Below are positions 1-9,023 of a stretch of DNA of 64,000 nucleotides, piece after piece. The DNA comes from RZZS01 sp964491785. Its GTDB lineage: Bacteria > Pseudomonadota > Alphaproteobacteria > Micavibrionales > Micavibrionaceae. The stretch is from NCBI GenBank assembly GCA_964491785.1, contig CAZBGS010000002.1, positions 248,001-312,000 on the forward strand, in the 5' to 3' direction. The notes beneath the pieces were generated by a model. That model did not search any database. It worked only from the letters and a program-made list of their open reading frames with translations, and was not told the DNA's origin. The translations under genes and the position numbers were made by a program. Positions within the stretch are counted from its first letter, which is position 1, and each line of letters begins with the position of its first letter.

Positions 1-377
1 GGAGCGGGAAGGGAAGAAAAAGTATTGAATAATCTCTATTTTCTGCACAGCCCTGCTCTTTAGAGATTTATTTCAAATTTTATCAATTAGTTACTCTTGA
101 TTAACTTAAAGCGGGTAATATCAATTCCAGAGCCGGAAAACAGTTGAAGAATTGACTGGTATCGGACAGACAGCGGTAATTTTAAGGTGTGAGCTGTTTT
201 TCGGTGAAGTTGACTTGAAGCCTTTTTCAGCCCCAACCCCCATTTGAAAGGGAGCTTCAGGCGAGTAGAACAGGAAGAAGAAAACGCCTCTTTCCGGCTA
301 TTCAATATAAAAGGCCCGCCCCGGCCTGATATTGACGGAAAGAGGCCTTCCCGCATCTATGACATTTCATTATAATA
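1..377. other. Non-coding leader region with a nested hairpin
   Basis: I find no convincing gene here. The only long frame, 87-356 on the minus strand, has no family features and its N-terminal half is encoded by a strong hairpin (286-346, listed separately). The first 200 bases are AT-rich and may hold a promoter for the gene at 378, but I cannot name boxes with confidence. Confidence 0.5.
286..346. repeat. Nested inverted repeat (strong stem-loop)
   Basis: Three arm pairs are nested in order. GCCTCTTTCC (286-295) pairs with GGAAAGAGGC (337-346), TCAATAT (302-308) with ATATTGA (329-335), and AGGCC (312-316) with GGCCT (323-327), around a 6-base loop. No T-run follows on either strand close to the stem, so a simple terminator is not obvious. 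It lies 32 bases upstream of the start at 378. Confidence 0.75.
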
Positions 378-1352
378 ATGAACGTTGTATATCACCTGAC
401 CCCAACTTTGCGGCGGCCAATGGATTCCTTTAGTACATCTTTGCTCAGAGAGAAATTCGTCATCAGGGATCCTGCGCCCGTTTCCGACGAGCAGCCGGTT
501 ATAGCGTTAAGCAACAGGCTCGTGACCCCGATTCCCGGGAGCGACGAGAAATATATAGTGCGCGCCCAGAACATGCACAGCTGTATCAGAATGGCCGCCC
601 GAATCGTCCATTCTGCGCAGGAAGAGGGGCCGATCCGCAACCGCCCGAAAGCTTTCGACTGGGCTGAAGCCTGGGAGGGCGTGGTGGAAGGTTACGAGAA
701 AAAATACAATCCTAACCGCTGGGTCGCCGTATATTCCGAAGGCAAGCCTGTATACGGCGAAGGCGATCGCCATCCCTTTCTCGACATCATCGAGACCTGC
801 GATTACAAAAGCAAACAGGACTATGCCAATTCGATCCTCGTCGCCGAAAACGCTTTCAAGCAGGCAGGAAAGATAGTCAAAATCGATCACGACGCCAATA
901 TTGCCCTCGTCGTCAACATCTCCAGCGAGATTGCCAGATGCGGCATCATCCTGCGCGGAGCCGACAAAACCACCACTTTCAATTTCACCGCGCGCAAAAG
1001 GGCGGGCCGCATGGTCAAGATCTCCCAGTGCCTGACGGTTTCGGCCGCGTTTCTCGAAGGCATCCAGCTTGCTTTTCAGGTCGGCATGGGTCATGAGAAA
1101 AGACGATACGACATTATCCAGATGGGCAGCGAGGACGATAAAAAGATCGAAGCCGGAGATAAGCGCCTTAAACGTCTTACCGGCGCCATCAATCAATTCG
1201 AGCAAATGCTGGACGTATCGTACCGGCCCGAACGCCCAAATCTCTTCGACATGGTCGAGGACGCAAAAGAAGTCGCCAAGAAAATCCTCGCCCCGCAAAT
1301 CGAGGAAAAAATCAGGACGGGAGAACTGGATAAAAGCGACTGGGTAATGTGA
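378..1352 (+). CDS. Conserved-looking protein of unknown function
   Basis: A 324-residue soluble protein without signal peptide or membrane segments; I do not recognise the family. It is rich in charged residues, with a central stretch (roughly residues 150-240) of alternating hydrophobic and basic residues and a helical, charged C-terminus (DKKIEAGDKRLKRLTGAINQ and onward). The frame is well formed. The start may be the ATG at 378 or the Met at 420 (residue 15, MDSFSTSLLREKF), which avoids a poorly structured N-terminus. The next gene downstream is convergent, with only a few bases between, so this is probably a single-gene unit preceded by the hairpin at 286-346. Confidence 0.7.
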   Translation: MNVVYHLTPTLRRPMDSFSTSLLREKFVIRDPAPVSDEQPVIALSNRLVTPIPGSDEKYIVRAQNMHSCIRMAARIVHSAQEEGPIRNRPKAFDWAEAWEGVVEGYEKKYNPNRWVAVYSEGKPVYGEGDRHPFLDIIETCDYKSKQDYANSILVAENAFKQAGKIVKIDHDANIALVVNISSEIARCGIILRGADKTTTFNFTARKRAGRMVKISQCLTVSAAFLEGIQLAFQVGMGHEKRRYDIIQMGSEDDKKIEAGDKRLKRLTGAINQFEQMLDVSYRPERPNLFDMVEDAKEVAKKILAPQIEEKIRTGELDKSDWVM

Positions 1353-1358
1353 GCTTCC

Positions 1359-1847
1359 TTAAAGGCGTTTGCTGTAGATAATCTTGGCATCGCCTTTTTT
1401 GTAGAAGTCTTCAAGTCTTGCGGCTTCGGTAAAACCGTTTTTCAGATAGAAGCGCCTGGCCGCTTCGTATGCCGGAGTCGAGGAAGTTTCCGCATAGAGG
1501 TGGGTGCCGCCCGCCCTGACAATACTTTTTTCCGTTCTGGCCAGAACTTCTTTGGCGAGGCCTTTGCCGCTGCTGCTCGGGTTAACCGCTATCCAGTACA
1601 AATCGTAACCTGATTCCGTGAGAGGAACCGGCCCGTAGCAGCTGTAGCCGGCGAGGTCGTCTTTGTCTTTTCTGGCGAAGACAAAAGAATAATCCTCGTT
1701 TTTGTACAGGCAATCGCAGACAAGTTCGCCCGCGACCTCGATTTCGGAAGGACTGAAAACACCGGTGCTTGACACCAGAGCTTTTACGCGTTCGCAATCT
1801 GCAGCATCTGGCGTTTCCGACCAGACAATATCCATTCCTGCAAGCAT
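1359..1847 (-). CDS. GNAT-family N-acetyltransferase, last gene of the KamA/ATP-grasp operon
   Basis: A 162-residue single-domain GCN5-related acetyltransferase. The acetyl-CoA loop is the SSSGKGLA stretch at residues 91-98, preceded by beta-strand 4 (YDLYWIAVNP), and the C-terminal AARRFYLKNGF motif is typical of the fold. Its start at 1847 has GGAG about seven bases upstream inside the preceding ligase gene, which it overlaps by 64 bases, so translation is likely coupled. Family knowledge says GNATs acetylate amines. In this operon the likely substrate is an amino group of the product made by KamA and the ligases, but that is inference. Gln of the usual QxxGxG is replaced by Ser. Confidence 0.85.
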   Translation of the reverse strand: MLAGMDIVWSETPDAADCERVKALVSSTGVFSPSEIEVAGELVCDCLYKNEDYSFVFARKDKDDLAGYSCYGPVPLTESGYDLYWIAVNPSSSGKGLAKEVLARTEKSIVRAGGTHLYAETSSTPAYEAARRFYLKNGFTEAARLEDFYKKGDAKIIYSKRL

Positions 1848-2842
1848 CCGGTTTCTCCGTTAAGGTCGTTCACAAGACGGTTCACGACTTCGGTCTGGTC
1901 GAAACCGGCCCTGCATGCTGCGGCGACAAGGCCGGCGTCCGCCTGAAGGCAGGGGTTGGTGTTGATTTCGATTATCCATGGCCTGCCCCGCTCATCGACA
2001 CGAAAGTCGACCCTCGCCGCGCCTTTGAGAGCGAACAGGTTGCGGCATTTAAGGGTAAGCGTTTTCAGCTTTGATATCAGAATCCTGTCGCTTTCCGGGA
2101 AGTCGAAGTTCCGGACGGTGGAATGGTAGGCGAAGCTGTTTTCATCCCATTTCGCTGCAAAGTCGACGATTTTTGGCATATGGGCCGGAAAGTCCTTGAA
2201 GATAATCTCCGCCGGCGGCAGAACTTCATAGCCGCCTGCGCCGTCGGCAATCACCGCCACATTGAACTCGCGCCCCTCGATATATCTTTCCGCGAACCAC
2301 TCTCCGCCATATTCAAGTCGCTTCTCGGCAATCAGTTTTCGCGCTTCCATGGTCGAGGATACGACGCTTGCCGAATCGATGCCAACGGACGCATGTTCGC
2401 TCGTCGACTTGACGATATATCTGCCGCCGCGCCTGATATCGAAGCTATTCTCTGTAAAGCAGTCCGGCGTGGGCAATCCAGCCTCGGCCATCATCATTTT
2501 CGAGCTTACCTTGTCCGAAAGTATGGCCATGGAGCCTGCCGAGCAACCCGTGTAGGGGATGCCCATAAGATCGAGCATCGCGGCAGCGACGTACTGAAGC
2601 CGCACGCTGCCCTTTACCGATTCCACCAGATAGAAAACGAAATCGGGCTGAATATCGCGCAGGGATGCCTCAGCCGAGGCGAAGTCAAAACCGAATGAGT
2701 ATGTCTGCACCTCGAAACCAAGCCTGACAAGCGCGGCGCTGATCTCTCCGGTCTGGATCAGGGTATCCTGCTCGTCGGCGCGATCAGGATCAAGAGCAAG
2801 AGAATTCAGCACCAACACCTGATTCCCCGGAGCCGGTTTCAT
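1784..2842 (-). CDS. ATP-grasp ligase (D-Ala-D-Ala ligase-like), second copy
   Basis: A 352-residue ATP-grasp enzyme resembling D-alanine-D-alanine ligase. Visible landmarks are the N-terminal pre-ATP-grasp domain, SDKVSSKMMMAEAGLPTP, the nucleotide-binding strand YIVKSTSEHASVG, and the metal/ADP motif WIIEINTNPCL near residue 305. Such enzymes join a carboxylate to an amine through an acyl phosphate. It differs strongly from its neighbour at 2839, so the pair is not a recent duplication and probably performs two successive ligations. It overlaps the upstream ligase by 4 bases (ATGA) and the downstream acetyltransferase by 64. It is unlikely to be the cell-wall Ddl, given its partners. Substrate unknown. 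Confidence 0.85.
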   Translation of the reverse strand: MKPAPGNQVLVLNSLALDPDRADEQDTLIQTGEISAALVRLGFEVQTYSFGFDFASAEASLRDIQPDFVFYLVESVKGSVRLQYVAAAMLDLMGIPYTGCSAGSMAILSDKVSSKMMMAEAGLPTPDCFTENSFDIRRGGRYIVKSTSEHASVGIDSASVVSSTMEARKLIAEKRLEYGGEWFAERYIEGREFNVAVIADGAGGYEVLPPAEIIFKDFPAHMPKIVDFAAKWDENSFAYHSTVRNFDFPESDRILISKLKTLTLKCRNLFALKGAARVDFRVDERGRPWIIEINTNPCLQADAGLVAAACRAGFDQTEVVNRLVNDLNGETGCLQEWILSGRKRQMLQIANA

Positions 2843-3846
2843 GACGCCACCTTGAGTTTTTCAATAAAACGCTCTCTGCTGCCCGATCTGGCTGCGGCCA
2901 TATCGACTATCGAACCGATAAGTCTCTCATAGCTCCAGCCATGCATTTCGGCCAGTATGGGAAATTCCGAATATCCCGGACGCAGGCCGGCAAGCGGGTT
3001 AACTTCGATGAAGTGCGGAACGCCATTTTCGTCCAGCCTTACATCAACTCTGCCTCCATCGGTACATGCCAGAGCCTTCCACGCCTGCAGCGCGATTCTC
3101 CCGGCTTCTTCAGCCGCCTGATCATCGCCTTTAACGAAAACTTCCTTGCAGGCTACTTTGTTGTAGTAGGAATAGCATCCTTCTTCGGCATCTTCCTGCA
3201 TCCTGATTTCGAGAACTCCGACGACTTGCGCCCCGCAGCCTGTGCCGACAATCCCGACCGTAAACTCCCTGCCGGGCAGAAAGCTTTCAACAAGGGCCGG
3301 CTGCCTGAAATTGCTGATAATTCCGAGGCAGGCTTTTTCGAGATCTTTCTGACTCCGGATAACGGATGCCGCGGATACCCCCTTGCTGGTTCCTTCCGCC
3401 AGAGGTTTGACGAACAGAGGAAAGGGAATTTTGACCCGGTCAATATCCTCCTCTTTTTGCACGACCGCGAAATCCGCCGTTGGCACTCCGGCTTCCCTTG
3501 CTATCAGTTTCGCAAGACTTTTGTCCATGGTGGTGACCATGACTTCCGGAGGCGAAAAGACATAGGGTATATCATAGGCGTCCAGCAGTGCCGGAACCTG
3601 GGCTTCGCGGCCAATTCCCTTCAGCCCTTCGCAGATATTGAATACCATGTTCCATCTCCGGCCAGCAGCCAGCGCCATGACCAGAGACTTGATATTGCCG
3701 ACGCGCTCGACAGTGTGGCCGTTGGCCTCAAGCGCGGCGTGAATGGAATCAATGGTTTCTATCGAATCGAATTCGGCAGCTTCCTCTTCCGACAGACCTG
3801 CGGCGAGATAATCGTCCTTCAGGTCGTAAGTCATGCCTATTATCAT
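2839..3846 (-). CDS. ATP-grasp ligase (D-Ala-D-Ala ligase-like), first copy
   Basis: A 335-residue ATP-grasp protein. The features are FNICEGLKGIGREAQVPALL (Ddl-like N-domain, about residues 70-90), MDKSLAKLIAREAGVPT, the PLFVKPLAEGTSKGVS nucleotide loop and the HFIEVNPLAGLRPGYSEFP C-terminal motif. D-Ala-D-Ala ligases have the same architecture, but here the gene overlaps a KamA-type gene by 4 bases upstream and another ligase by 4 bases downstream. I infer carboxylate-amine ligation of an amino-acid-like product in a small-molecule pathway, with the true substrates unknown. Confidence 0.85.
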   Translation of the reverse strand: MIIGMTYDLKDDYLAAGLSEEEAAEFDSIETIDSIHAALEANGHTVERVGNIKSLVMALAAGRRWNMVFNICEGLKGIGREAQVPALLDAYDIPYVFSPPEVMVTTMDKSLAKLIAREAGVPTADFAVVQKEEDIDRVKIPFPLFVKPLAEGTSKGVSAASVIRSQKDLEKACLGIISNFRQPALVESFLPGREFTVGIVGTGCGAQVVGVLEIRMQEDAEEGCYSYYNKVACKEVFVKGDDQAAEEAGRIALQAWKALACTDGGRVDVRLDENGVPHFIEVNPLAGLRPGYSEFPILAEMHGWSYERLIGSIVDMAAARSGSRERFIEKLKVAS

Positions 3847-5171
3847 CTGCCTGCGCCTGTGCTTCCGTCGGGATCCGGATATCTGTAAGTGTTGCCTTCG
3901 AAATTTGTCAGTAGCAAGTCGTCGCCGTCACGTCCCGCGATGTAATCGGGCACCAGAGGGATTTTTCCGCCGCCGCCGGGGGCATCGATGACGAATTGCG
4001 GCACCGCGTAGCCGGTGGTGTGTCCCCGCAATCCCCGGATTATCTCCAGTCCTTTTTCGACCGAAGTGCGGAAATGCGCCGAACCGCTGACCGGATCGCA
4101 CTGAAACAGGTAGTAAGGCTTTACACGCGCTTTCAGCAGTCCGTGCATCAGCGGTTTCAGGACATTGACGTCATCGTTGATGCCCTTGAGCAGCACCGTC
4201 TGGCTTCCAAGAGGAATGCCAGCATCGGCAAGCCGAGCGCATGCCTCCACCGTCTCGGGCGTCAGTTCGTCCGGATGGGTGAAATGAATGCTCATCCACA
4301 GCGGATGGTACTTTCGCAGCATCCGCGTCAGCTTTTTTGTGATCCGTTGCGGCAGCACCACCGGCATCTTGGTGCCGATGCGGATGAATTCCAGATGCTT
4401 AATCGACCGCAGTCTCGCCAGCAGCCACTCCAGCTTGTCGTCGTCGATGCTTAGAGGGTCGCCGCCGGAAAGCAGACAGTCCCTTACCTCCGGGTGAGCC
4501 TCGATATACTGGGCGGCTTTCTCCCACTGGCTGGTGCTGAAGGTGTATTCTCCACTGGTGTCGCCGACCACCCGCGAACGCGTGCAGTACCGGCAATAGG
4601 TGGAGCAGAATTTGGTCGTCAGGAACAATACCCTGTCCGGGTAGCGGTGCACCAGTCCGGGCGCGGCGGTGTCATGATCCTCGCCCAGAGGATCGGGGTC
4701 TTCCCCCGGCGTCCTTATGAACTCGCCGCTCAGCGGGATATGCGTCTTGCGCAGGGGCTGAAGCGGGTCGTCGGGGCTTATCAGCGAGAGATAATAGGGC
4801 GTGACCGCTATCGGCAAATTGCCCGCGCGCCTGATGCTCTCGCTTTCTTCCCCGGTAAGGCGGATGAATTTCTGGAGAGTATCAAGGTTTCTTACCCGGT
4901 GGCGGATCTGCCACTTCCAGTCGTTCCAGTCGCTTAAAGCTACGCCCGGGAAGTGCCTGCGGATGAATGCGCGGGTATTATCGCTTACCGGAAAGCGGTT
5001 AATTTGCCTGGAGTTATCTGTTTCTGCCGGGGAGTGGGAACTGGATCTGGTGAGTGAAGCTGGATGCTTGGCTCCATCAGGGAGGTTAATATTTAAAGGC
5101 GCCGTTCTCGTGTAACGACGCTTCATACTTGAAGGTTCGGGGTCTTCAGGCGCGGTGGCTTTTTTCATCAA
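3843..5171 (-). CDS. KamA-family radical SAM aminomutase, first gene of operon
   Basis: A 442-residue protein of the lysine 2,3-aminomutase family. The radical SAM cluster is Cys189, Cys193 and Cys196 in KFCSTYCRYCTRSR. The PLP lysine is Lys403 in DAPGGGGK, and the Asp of QCDPVSGSAHF plus the Asp before APGGGG match the acidic residues that hold lysine in characterised KamA. These enzymes shift an alpha-amino group to the beta position. The length fits full KamA better than the shorter EpmB. About 60 N-terminal residues are low-complexity and may be dispensable; the Met at residue 16 is an alternative start. It heads a four-gene overlapping operon, so the beta-amino acid is probably passed to the two ligases and the acetyltransferase. 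Confidence 0.9.
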   Translation of the reverse strand: MMKKATAPEDPEPSSMKRRYTRTAPLNINLPDGAKHPASLTRSSSHSPAETDNSRQINRFPVSDNTRAFIRRHFPGVALSDWNDWKWQIRHRVRNLDTLQKFIRLTGEESESIRRAGNLPIAVTPYYLSLISPDDPLQPLRKTHIPLSGEFIRTPGEDPDPLGEDHDTAAPGLVHRYPDRVLFLTTKFCSTYCRYCTRSRVVGDTSGEYTFSTSQWEKAAQYIEAHPEVRDCLLSGGDPLSIDDDKLEWLLARLRSIKHLEFIRIGTKMPVVLPQRITKKLTRMLRKYHPLWMSIHFTHPDELTPETVEACARLADAGIPLGSQTVLLKGINDDVNVLKPLMHGLLKARVKPYYLFQCDPVSGSAHFRTSVEKGLEIIRGLRGHTTGYAVPQFVIDAPGGGGKIPLVPDYIAGRDGDDLLLTNFEGNTYRYPDPDGSTGAGR

Positions 5172-5210
5172 AGGTTTCCTTAACCAAAAAAATGTGCCCT
5201 TACAGCAACG

Positions 5211-5244
5211 CCCCGCAATTCCATAGAACGGGAATTAAACGGGG
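5211..5244. repeat. Stem-loop between rodA and the KamA operon
   Basis: AATTCC (5217-5222) pairs with GGAATT (5231-5236) and CCCCG (5211-5215) with CGGGG (5240-5244). There is no T-run on the minus strand, so it is not a clear terminator. It sits about 40 bases upstream of the KamA-family start and could be a leader structure or the remains of a repeat. The rest of 5245-5371 is very AT-rich. Confidence 0.5.
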
Positions 5245-5371
5245 CTTATACACAAATTCAATTATGTACCATGTTCCAAAAAAAAATCACCAAATAAAAT
5301 AAAAAATGCAGAAAAATATTATATATATTTATCAACAACTTAGCTTAAAAACTCTTTGATTGGCCTTAAAA

Positions 5372-6505
5372 CTACATTCTTGCGAGCTTGGCTTCCCGGT
5401 GAATATTGCATGACATGACAAGTCCAAAGCCTATCATCGTCGCCAGCATCGCCGTTCCGCCGTAGGAAACCATCGGCAATGGCGCTCCGACTACCGGAAT
5501 CAATCCCATAACCATTGCAATGTTTATAAATACGTAGAGCGAGAAATTGATTATCAGTCCCATAGAGAGAAAGCGGCCATATCCATGGCGGCATCTGAAG
5601 GCTATCCAGATGCCGTAAAACATGACCATCCCGAAGAGAGCCAGCAGGAAAATGCCTCCGAAAAGGCCCCATTCCTCTGCCCAGAGCGTGAAGATGAAAT
5701 CGGTTTGTTTTTCCGGCAAGAAGTTGAGGTGGCTTTGCGTGCCCTCAAGAAAGCCCTTGCCCTCGATCCCTCCGGAGCCAAGGGCGATTTTTGACTGGGT
5801 TATGTGATAGCCCGCGCCAAGCGGATCGGATTCAGGGTTGAGGAAGGTAGTAACCCTTTTCTTCTGATAATCATGCATCAGGTGCCAGGCAACAGGCATC
5901 GAGGCTATAGCGGCAACTATAACAGTAACAAACATCCACAGCGGTGCTCCTGCAATGAAAAGCATTGCCCCGCCTGCCAGCATAATCATAAGGGATGTGC
6001 CAAGATCCGGTTGCAGCATAACCAGACCCACGGGCATGATTATTATTAACACGGGTATGATCAGGAAAGAGATTCGCCTTACGTCCTCAAGCGTCGAAGT
6101 ATGGAAGTATTTCGCAAGCGCCATTACTACGGCCAGCTTCATCAGTTCGGAGGGCTGGAGATTCATGAAACCGATATTGATCCATCGCTGCGCTCCCATG
6201 CCGATATGGCCCATTACTTCAACATATATAAGAAGAATCAGTCCTGCCCAGAATGCGGGATAGGACATCTTGTACCAGAACTGGATACTGGTTAAGGCGA
6301 CACATATCATGATCGCGAAAGAGAAAGCGAACCTTGCCATCTGCCGCGAGGCCCAGGGTTCAAAGCTGCCGCCTCCGGCTGAATAAAGCGCGGTGAATCC
6401 TACTGCGGCTATTACTGTAACAAGCAGAAGCAGGCCATAATTCAATTGGCCCGCTTTTCGCAGCAGGCTCATGTTTCTGTCCTGAATTTCAATATATCCG
6501 CCCAT
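5372..6505 (-). CDS. rodA: RodA, SEDS peptidoglycan glycosyltransferase
   Basis: A 377-residue polytopic membrane protein of the SEDS family (RodA/FtsW), which polymerises lipid II into glycan strands for lateral wall growth with PBP2. Typical stretches are GAQRWINIGFMNLQPSELMK, MLQPDLGTS, FLPEKQTDFIFTLWAEEWG and the C-terminal PMVSYGGTAML. The ATG at 6505 is preferred over the TTG two codons upstream because GGGAAGAAG lies at a suitable distance before it. It is the last gene of the minus-strand mreB-mreC-mreD-mrdA-rodA series. Confidence 0.96.
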   Translation of the reverse strand: MGGYIEIQDRNMSLLRKAGQLNYGLLLLVTVIAAVGFTALYSAGGGSFEPWASRQMARFAFSFAIMICVALTSIQFWYKMSYPAFWAGLILLIYVEVMGHIGMGAQRWINIGFMNLQPSELMKLAVVMALAKYFHTSTLEDVRRISFLIIPVLIIIMPVGLVMLQPDLGTSLMIMLAGGAMLFIAGAPLWMFVTVIVAAIASMPVAWHLMHDYQKKRVTTFLNPESDPLGAGYHITQSKIALGSGGIEGKGFLEGTQSHLNFLPEKQTDFIFTLWAEEWGLFGGIFLLALFGMVMFYGIWIAFRCRHGYGRFLSMGLIINFSLYVFINIAMVMGLIPVVGAPLPMVSYGGTAMLATMIGFGLVMSCNIHREAKLARM

Positions 6506-6601
6506 AAGCAAACTTCTTCCCTTCGAACAGCCTGGTTGCTGATATTAGATCAAGTTTTATATCAGAAGATGATCTTCGAATAGATGATATGAAAGCGCCT
6601 G

Positions 6602-8461
6602 TTACTTTGAAGAATTGCCAGTCGCCGGCCTGATGGCAGAGCTGGCCGGAGAGCGTTTTTGGGTTTCCCAGAGGATATCCCTTGCCACCGGGGCCGCCGT
6701 ACCGCTGCCGCTTCCTCCATGCTCGACCACAACCGAGCAGACATATCTAGGGCTGCTGATCGGGGCGTAGCCGACAAACAAGGCATGGTGGCGAAATCGC
6801 CAGGGCAAATCCTCGTTTTTGACGCCTTCAAGTCTGTCCTGCATCGATATCCGCTTGACCTGCGCGGTTCCTGTTTTTCCTCCCATGGCCATGGTTTTGT
6901 CGGGAATCGCCGATCCTCTTGCCGTGCCGGTCGGCCCGGTTACAACATTGTTCATGCCGCGAACCACAATCTCCAGATTCGCCTCACCAAGTCCCAGCGA
7001 AGGCCAGACCGGCTCTTTCCATTGCTGATCACCGATATAAGCGCCGAGCCATGGCTCGACGGCAAATCCTCCATTGACCAGCCTTGCGGTCATAACCGCG
7101 AGCTGCATCGGTGTGGTCTGTAGATATCCCTGGCCGATGCTGGCCACGATGGTTTCACCAGGCTGCCATGTCTTGCCGAAATGGCCGAGCTTCCAGTTCT
7201 TGTCAGGAACCAGTCCCGGATTTTCTTCGGCCAGCACAAGACCGGTCTTCTGGCCCAGCCCTAGCCTGTGCGCCATCGCGGCGATATTATCTATGCCGAC
7301 ATCTGTTGAAATTTCATAAAAGAAGGTATCGCATGATTCGGCGATTGCCTTGACTACATCGACCCGCCCGTGTCCGTGCTTGTTCCAGCAGTGGAAAAGG
7401 TCGCGTCCGAATTTGTAACGGCCGCTGCAATAGACAGTTTTATGTTTCGAGATAACATTGTTTTCCAAAGCGGCCAGCGCGGTTACCATCTTGAAAGTCG
7501 ATCCTGGCGGGTACTGCCCGGCTATCGCCTTGTTTGTAAGCGGAAAAACCGGGTCGGATATCAGTTCCTCCCATTTGTCGGCGGGAATGCGCCTGGTAAA
7601 AATGTTGGGGTCGAAGCCCGGACTCGATGCCATGGCGTATACCGCTCCGCTATGAGCGTCCATGACAACGGCCGATGCACTGATTTCATTATCAAGCCTG
7701 TACTGCACGAAGCGCTGCAATTCGGCGTCAATGGTTAGGGTTACGCGCTTCCCGCTCTGGCTGGGATTATTTTTCAGTTCCCGGATTTCTCGTCCGGCGA
7801 CATTGACCTCGACTTCGGAAGTTCCGGCCTTTCCTCTCAGATCCTTGTCATGTGCCTTTTCGATGCCGGTCTTGCCGATCCGGAAGCCCGGCAGCTTCAG
7901 GACGGGGTCATCCGTAAGTTCGGATTTGCTTACCAGTCCGACATAGCCGACCAGATGGGCGGTCGCATGCCCCAGCGGATAATTGCGAAGCTCGCCAACG
8001 TCTATCGAAATTCCAGGAAGATCGGTAAGATTGACCTCGATCTTTGCCACTTCCTGCCAGCTAAGCTGATCCCTTACCTCAAGCGGCAGAAAGGACGGAT
8101 TGCCCTTGACCTTCTTTAGCACCGACTTTATGTCCTGCTCATCCAGAGAAACGACTTTCTGGAGATTTCTAAGGGACTTTTCGACATCGTCGGTTTGTTC
8201 GGGAATTATCAGCACCCGGAAATTCTGCTCGTTTACCGCAAGCGGAACCCCGTAACGATCGACTATCTGTCCCCTTGAAGGGGCGAGCATCTTGAGATTA
8301 ATCCTGTTTTTATCTGAAAGCATCCTGTAACGGCTGCCTTCCACCACCTGAAGATAGGCAAGGCGCGCGCCGAGAACGGTAAGGAAAGTCCCCTGCATCA
8401 GGCCGATTACAAAAGCCCTGCGGGTAAACATTCCCAAACGGTCTTTGTCCTTGCCTTTCAT
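6602..8461 (-). CDS. mrdA: Penicillin-binding protein 2 (elongasome transpeptidase)
   Basis: A 619-residue class B penicillin-binding protein that cross-links peptidoglycan at the lateral wall as RodA's partner. There is a short cytoplasmic N-terminus and one membrane anchor (about residues 14-34), then the PBP dimer domain and the transpeptidase domain. Catalytic motifs are PPGSTFK (Ser near residue 318), SCD in AESCDTFFYE and KTGT in MGGKTGTAQVK. Its ATG lies one base past the mreD stop (TGA C ATG), indicating coupled translation. Length and order match mrdA of other Proteobacteria. Confidence 0.96.
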   Translation of the reverse strand: MKGKDKDRLGMFTRRAFVIGLMQGTFLTVLGARLAYLQVVEGSRYRMLSDKNRINLKMLAPSRGQIVDRYGVPLAVNEQNFRVLIIPEQTDDVEKSLRNLQKVVSLDEQDIKSVLKKVKGNPSFLPLEVRDQLSWQEVAKIEVNLTDLPGISIDVGELRNYPLGHATAHLVGYVGLVSKSELTDDPVLKLPGFRIGKTGIEKAHDKDLRGKAGTSEVEVNVAGREIRELKNNPSQSGKRVTLTIDAELQRFVQYRLDNEISASAVVMDAHSGAVYAMASSPGFDPNIFTRRIPADKWEELISDPVFPLTNKAIAGQYPPGSTFKMVTALAALENNVISKHKTVYCSGRYKFGRDLFHCWNKHGHGRVDVVKAIAESCDTFFYEISTDVGIDNIAAMAHRLGLGQKTGLVLAEENPGLVPDKNWKLGHFGKTWQPGETIVASIGQGYLQTTPMQLAVMTARLVNGGFAVEPWLGAYIGDQQWKEPVWPSLGLGEANLEIVVRGMNNVVTGPTGTARGSAIPDKTMAMGGKTGTAQVKRISMQDRLEGVKNEDLPWRFRHHALFVGYAPISSPRYVCSVVVEHGGSGSGTAAPVARDILWETQKRSPASSAIRPATGNSSK

Positions 8462-8462
8462 G

Positions 8463-9002
8463 TCATGAAAAATCTCTTGATGCGGCTGATCCGGGAAGAA
8501 TCCTGTGTACGGGCAAAAGCATCAGGACTACCGCCGGAAAAACAAAGACCGAGGCGCAAAACCGCAGGAACACGGGCAACAAATCGGGAAACCCGAATTC
8601 CGCGAGAGCGAAGACACACCATTGAAGGGCGCTGGTTGCAAAACTTACGAACGAGAAGCCCAGCCAAAGCGTTATAAAGGGCTGTCCCATCAGGAAACGC
8701 CTTTGATCCCTGGTTATCCAGTGGGCGCAGATATAGGTAAGCGCATAAAAGCCGGCAGGGCTGCCGGTAAGGAAATCGAGGATAATTCCAAGAACGAAGG
8801 TCATGGCCGGGGGCATCAGCGTCGGCCTGTATACCGCCCAGTAATAAACCGCCATCAGTGCAAAATCAGGCTTTAGCGACTGCGCGAACGGGATGGCAAG
8901 CTGACTGACATTCAGAAGGATGAAAAACAGGGTAGCTATATGCGGAATGCATAACCTCAAGTAAGCTTCAAGCTTGCCGGCCGAAGATGAGTAGCTGTTC
9001 AT
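8463..9002 (-). CDS. mreD: MreD, rod-shape membrane protein
   Basis: A 179-residue protein with about five hydrophobic segments and no catalytic motif, in the MreD position between mreC and mrdA. FLTGSPAGFYALTYICAHW resembles the family's conserved middle region. MreD is an inner-membrane component of the elongasome that bridges MreC and the PBP2/RodA pair. Assignment rests on position and topology as much as on sequence, as usual for this weakly conserved family. Confidence 0.9.
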   Translation of the reverse strand: MNSYSSSAGKLEAYLRLCIPHIATLFFILLNVSQLAIPFAQSLKPDFALMAVYYWAVYRPTLMPPAMTFVLGIILDFLTGSPAGFYALTYICAHWITRDQRRFLMGQPFITLWLGFSFVSFATSALQWCVFALAEFGFPDLLPVFLRFCASVFVFPAVVLMLLPVHRILPGSAASRDFS

Positions 9003-9023
9003 TTCAAGTTCGCTTGCTGTGTT

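Noticed and set aside
87..356. 89-residue minus-strand frame at the left end
   Set aside because: Its N-terminal half is read through the hairpin at 286-346 and it has no family features or ribosome-binding site.
507..1298. 263-residue minus-strand frame antisense to the gene at 378
   Set aside because: No motif or ribosome-binding site; the plus-strand frame has more natural composition.
5245..5371. Possible origin or DnaA-box site in the AT-rich rodA-KamA spacer
   Set aside because: Only a weak one-off TTATCAACA near 5331 was seen; not clustered like the sites before ftsZ.
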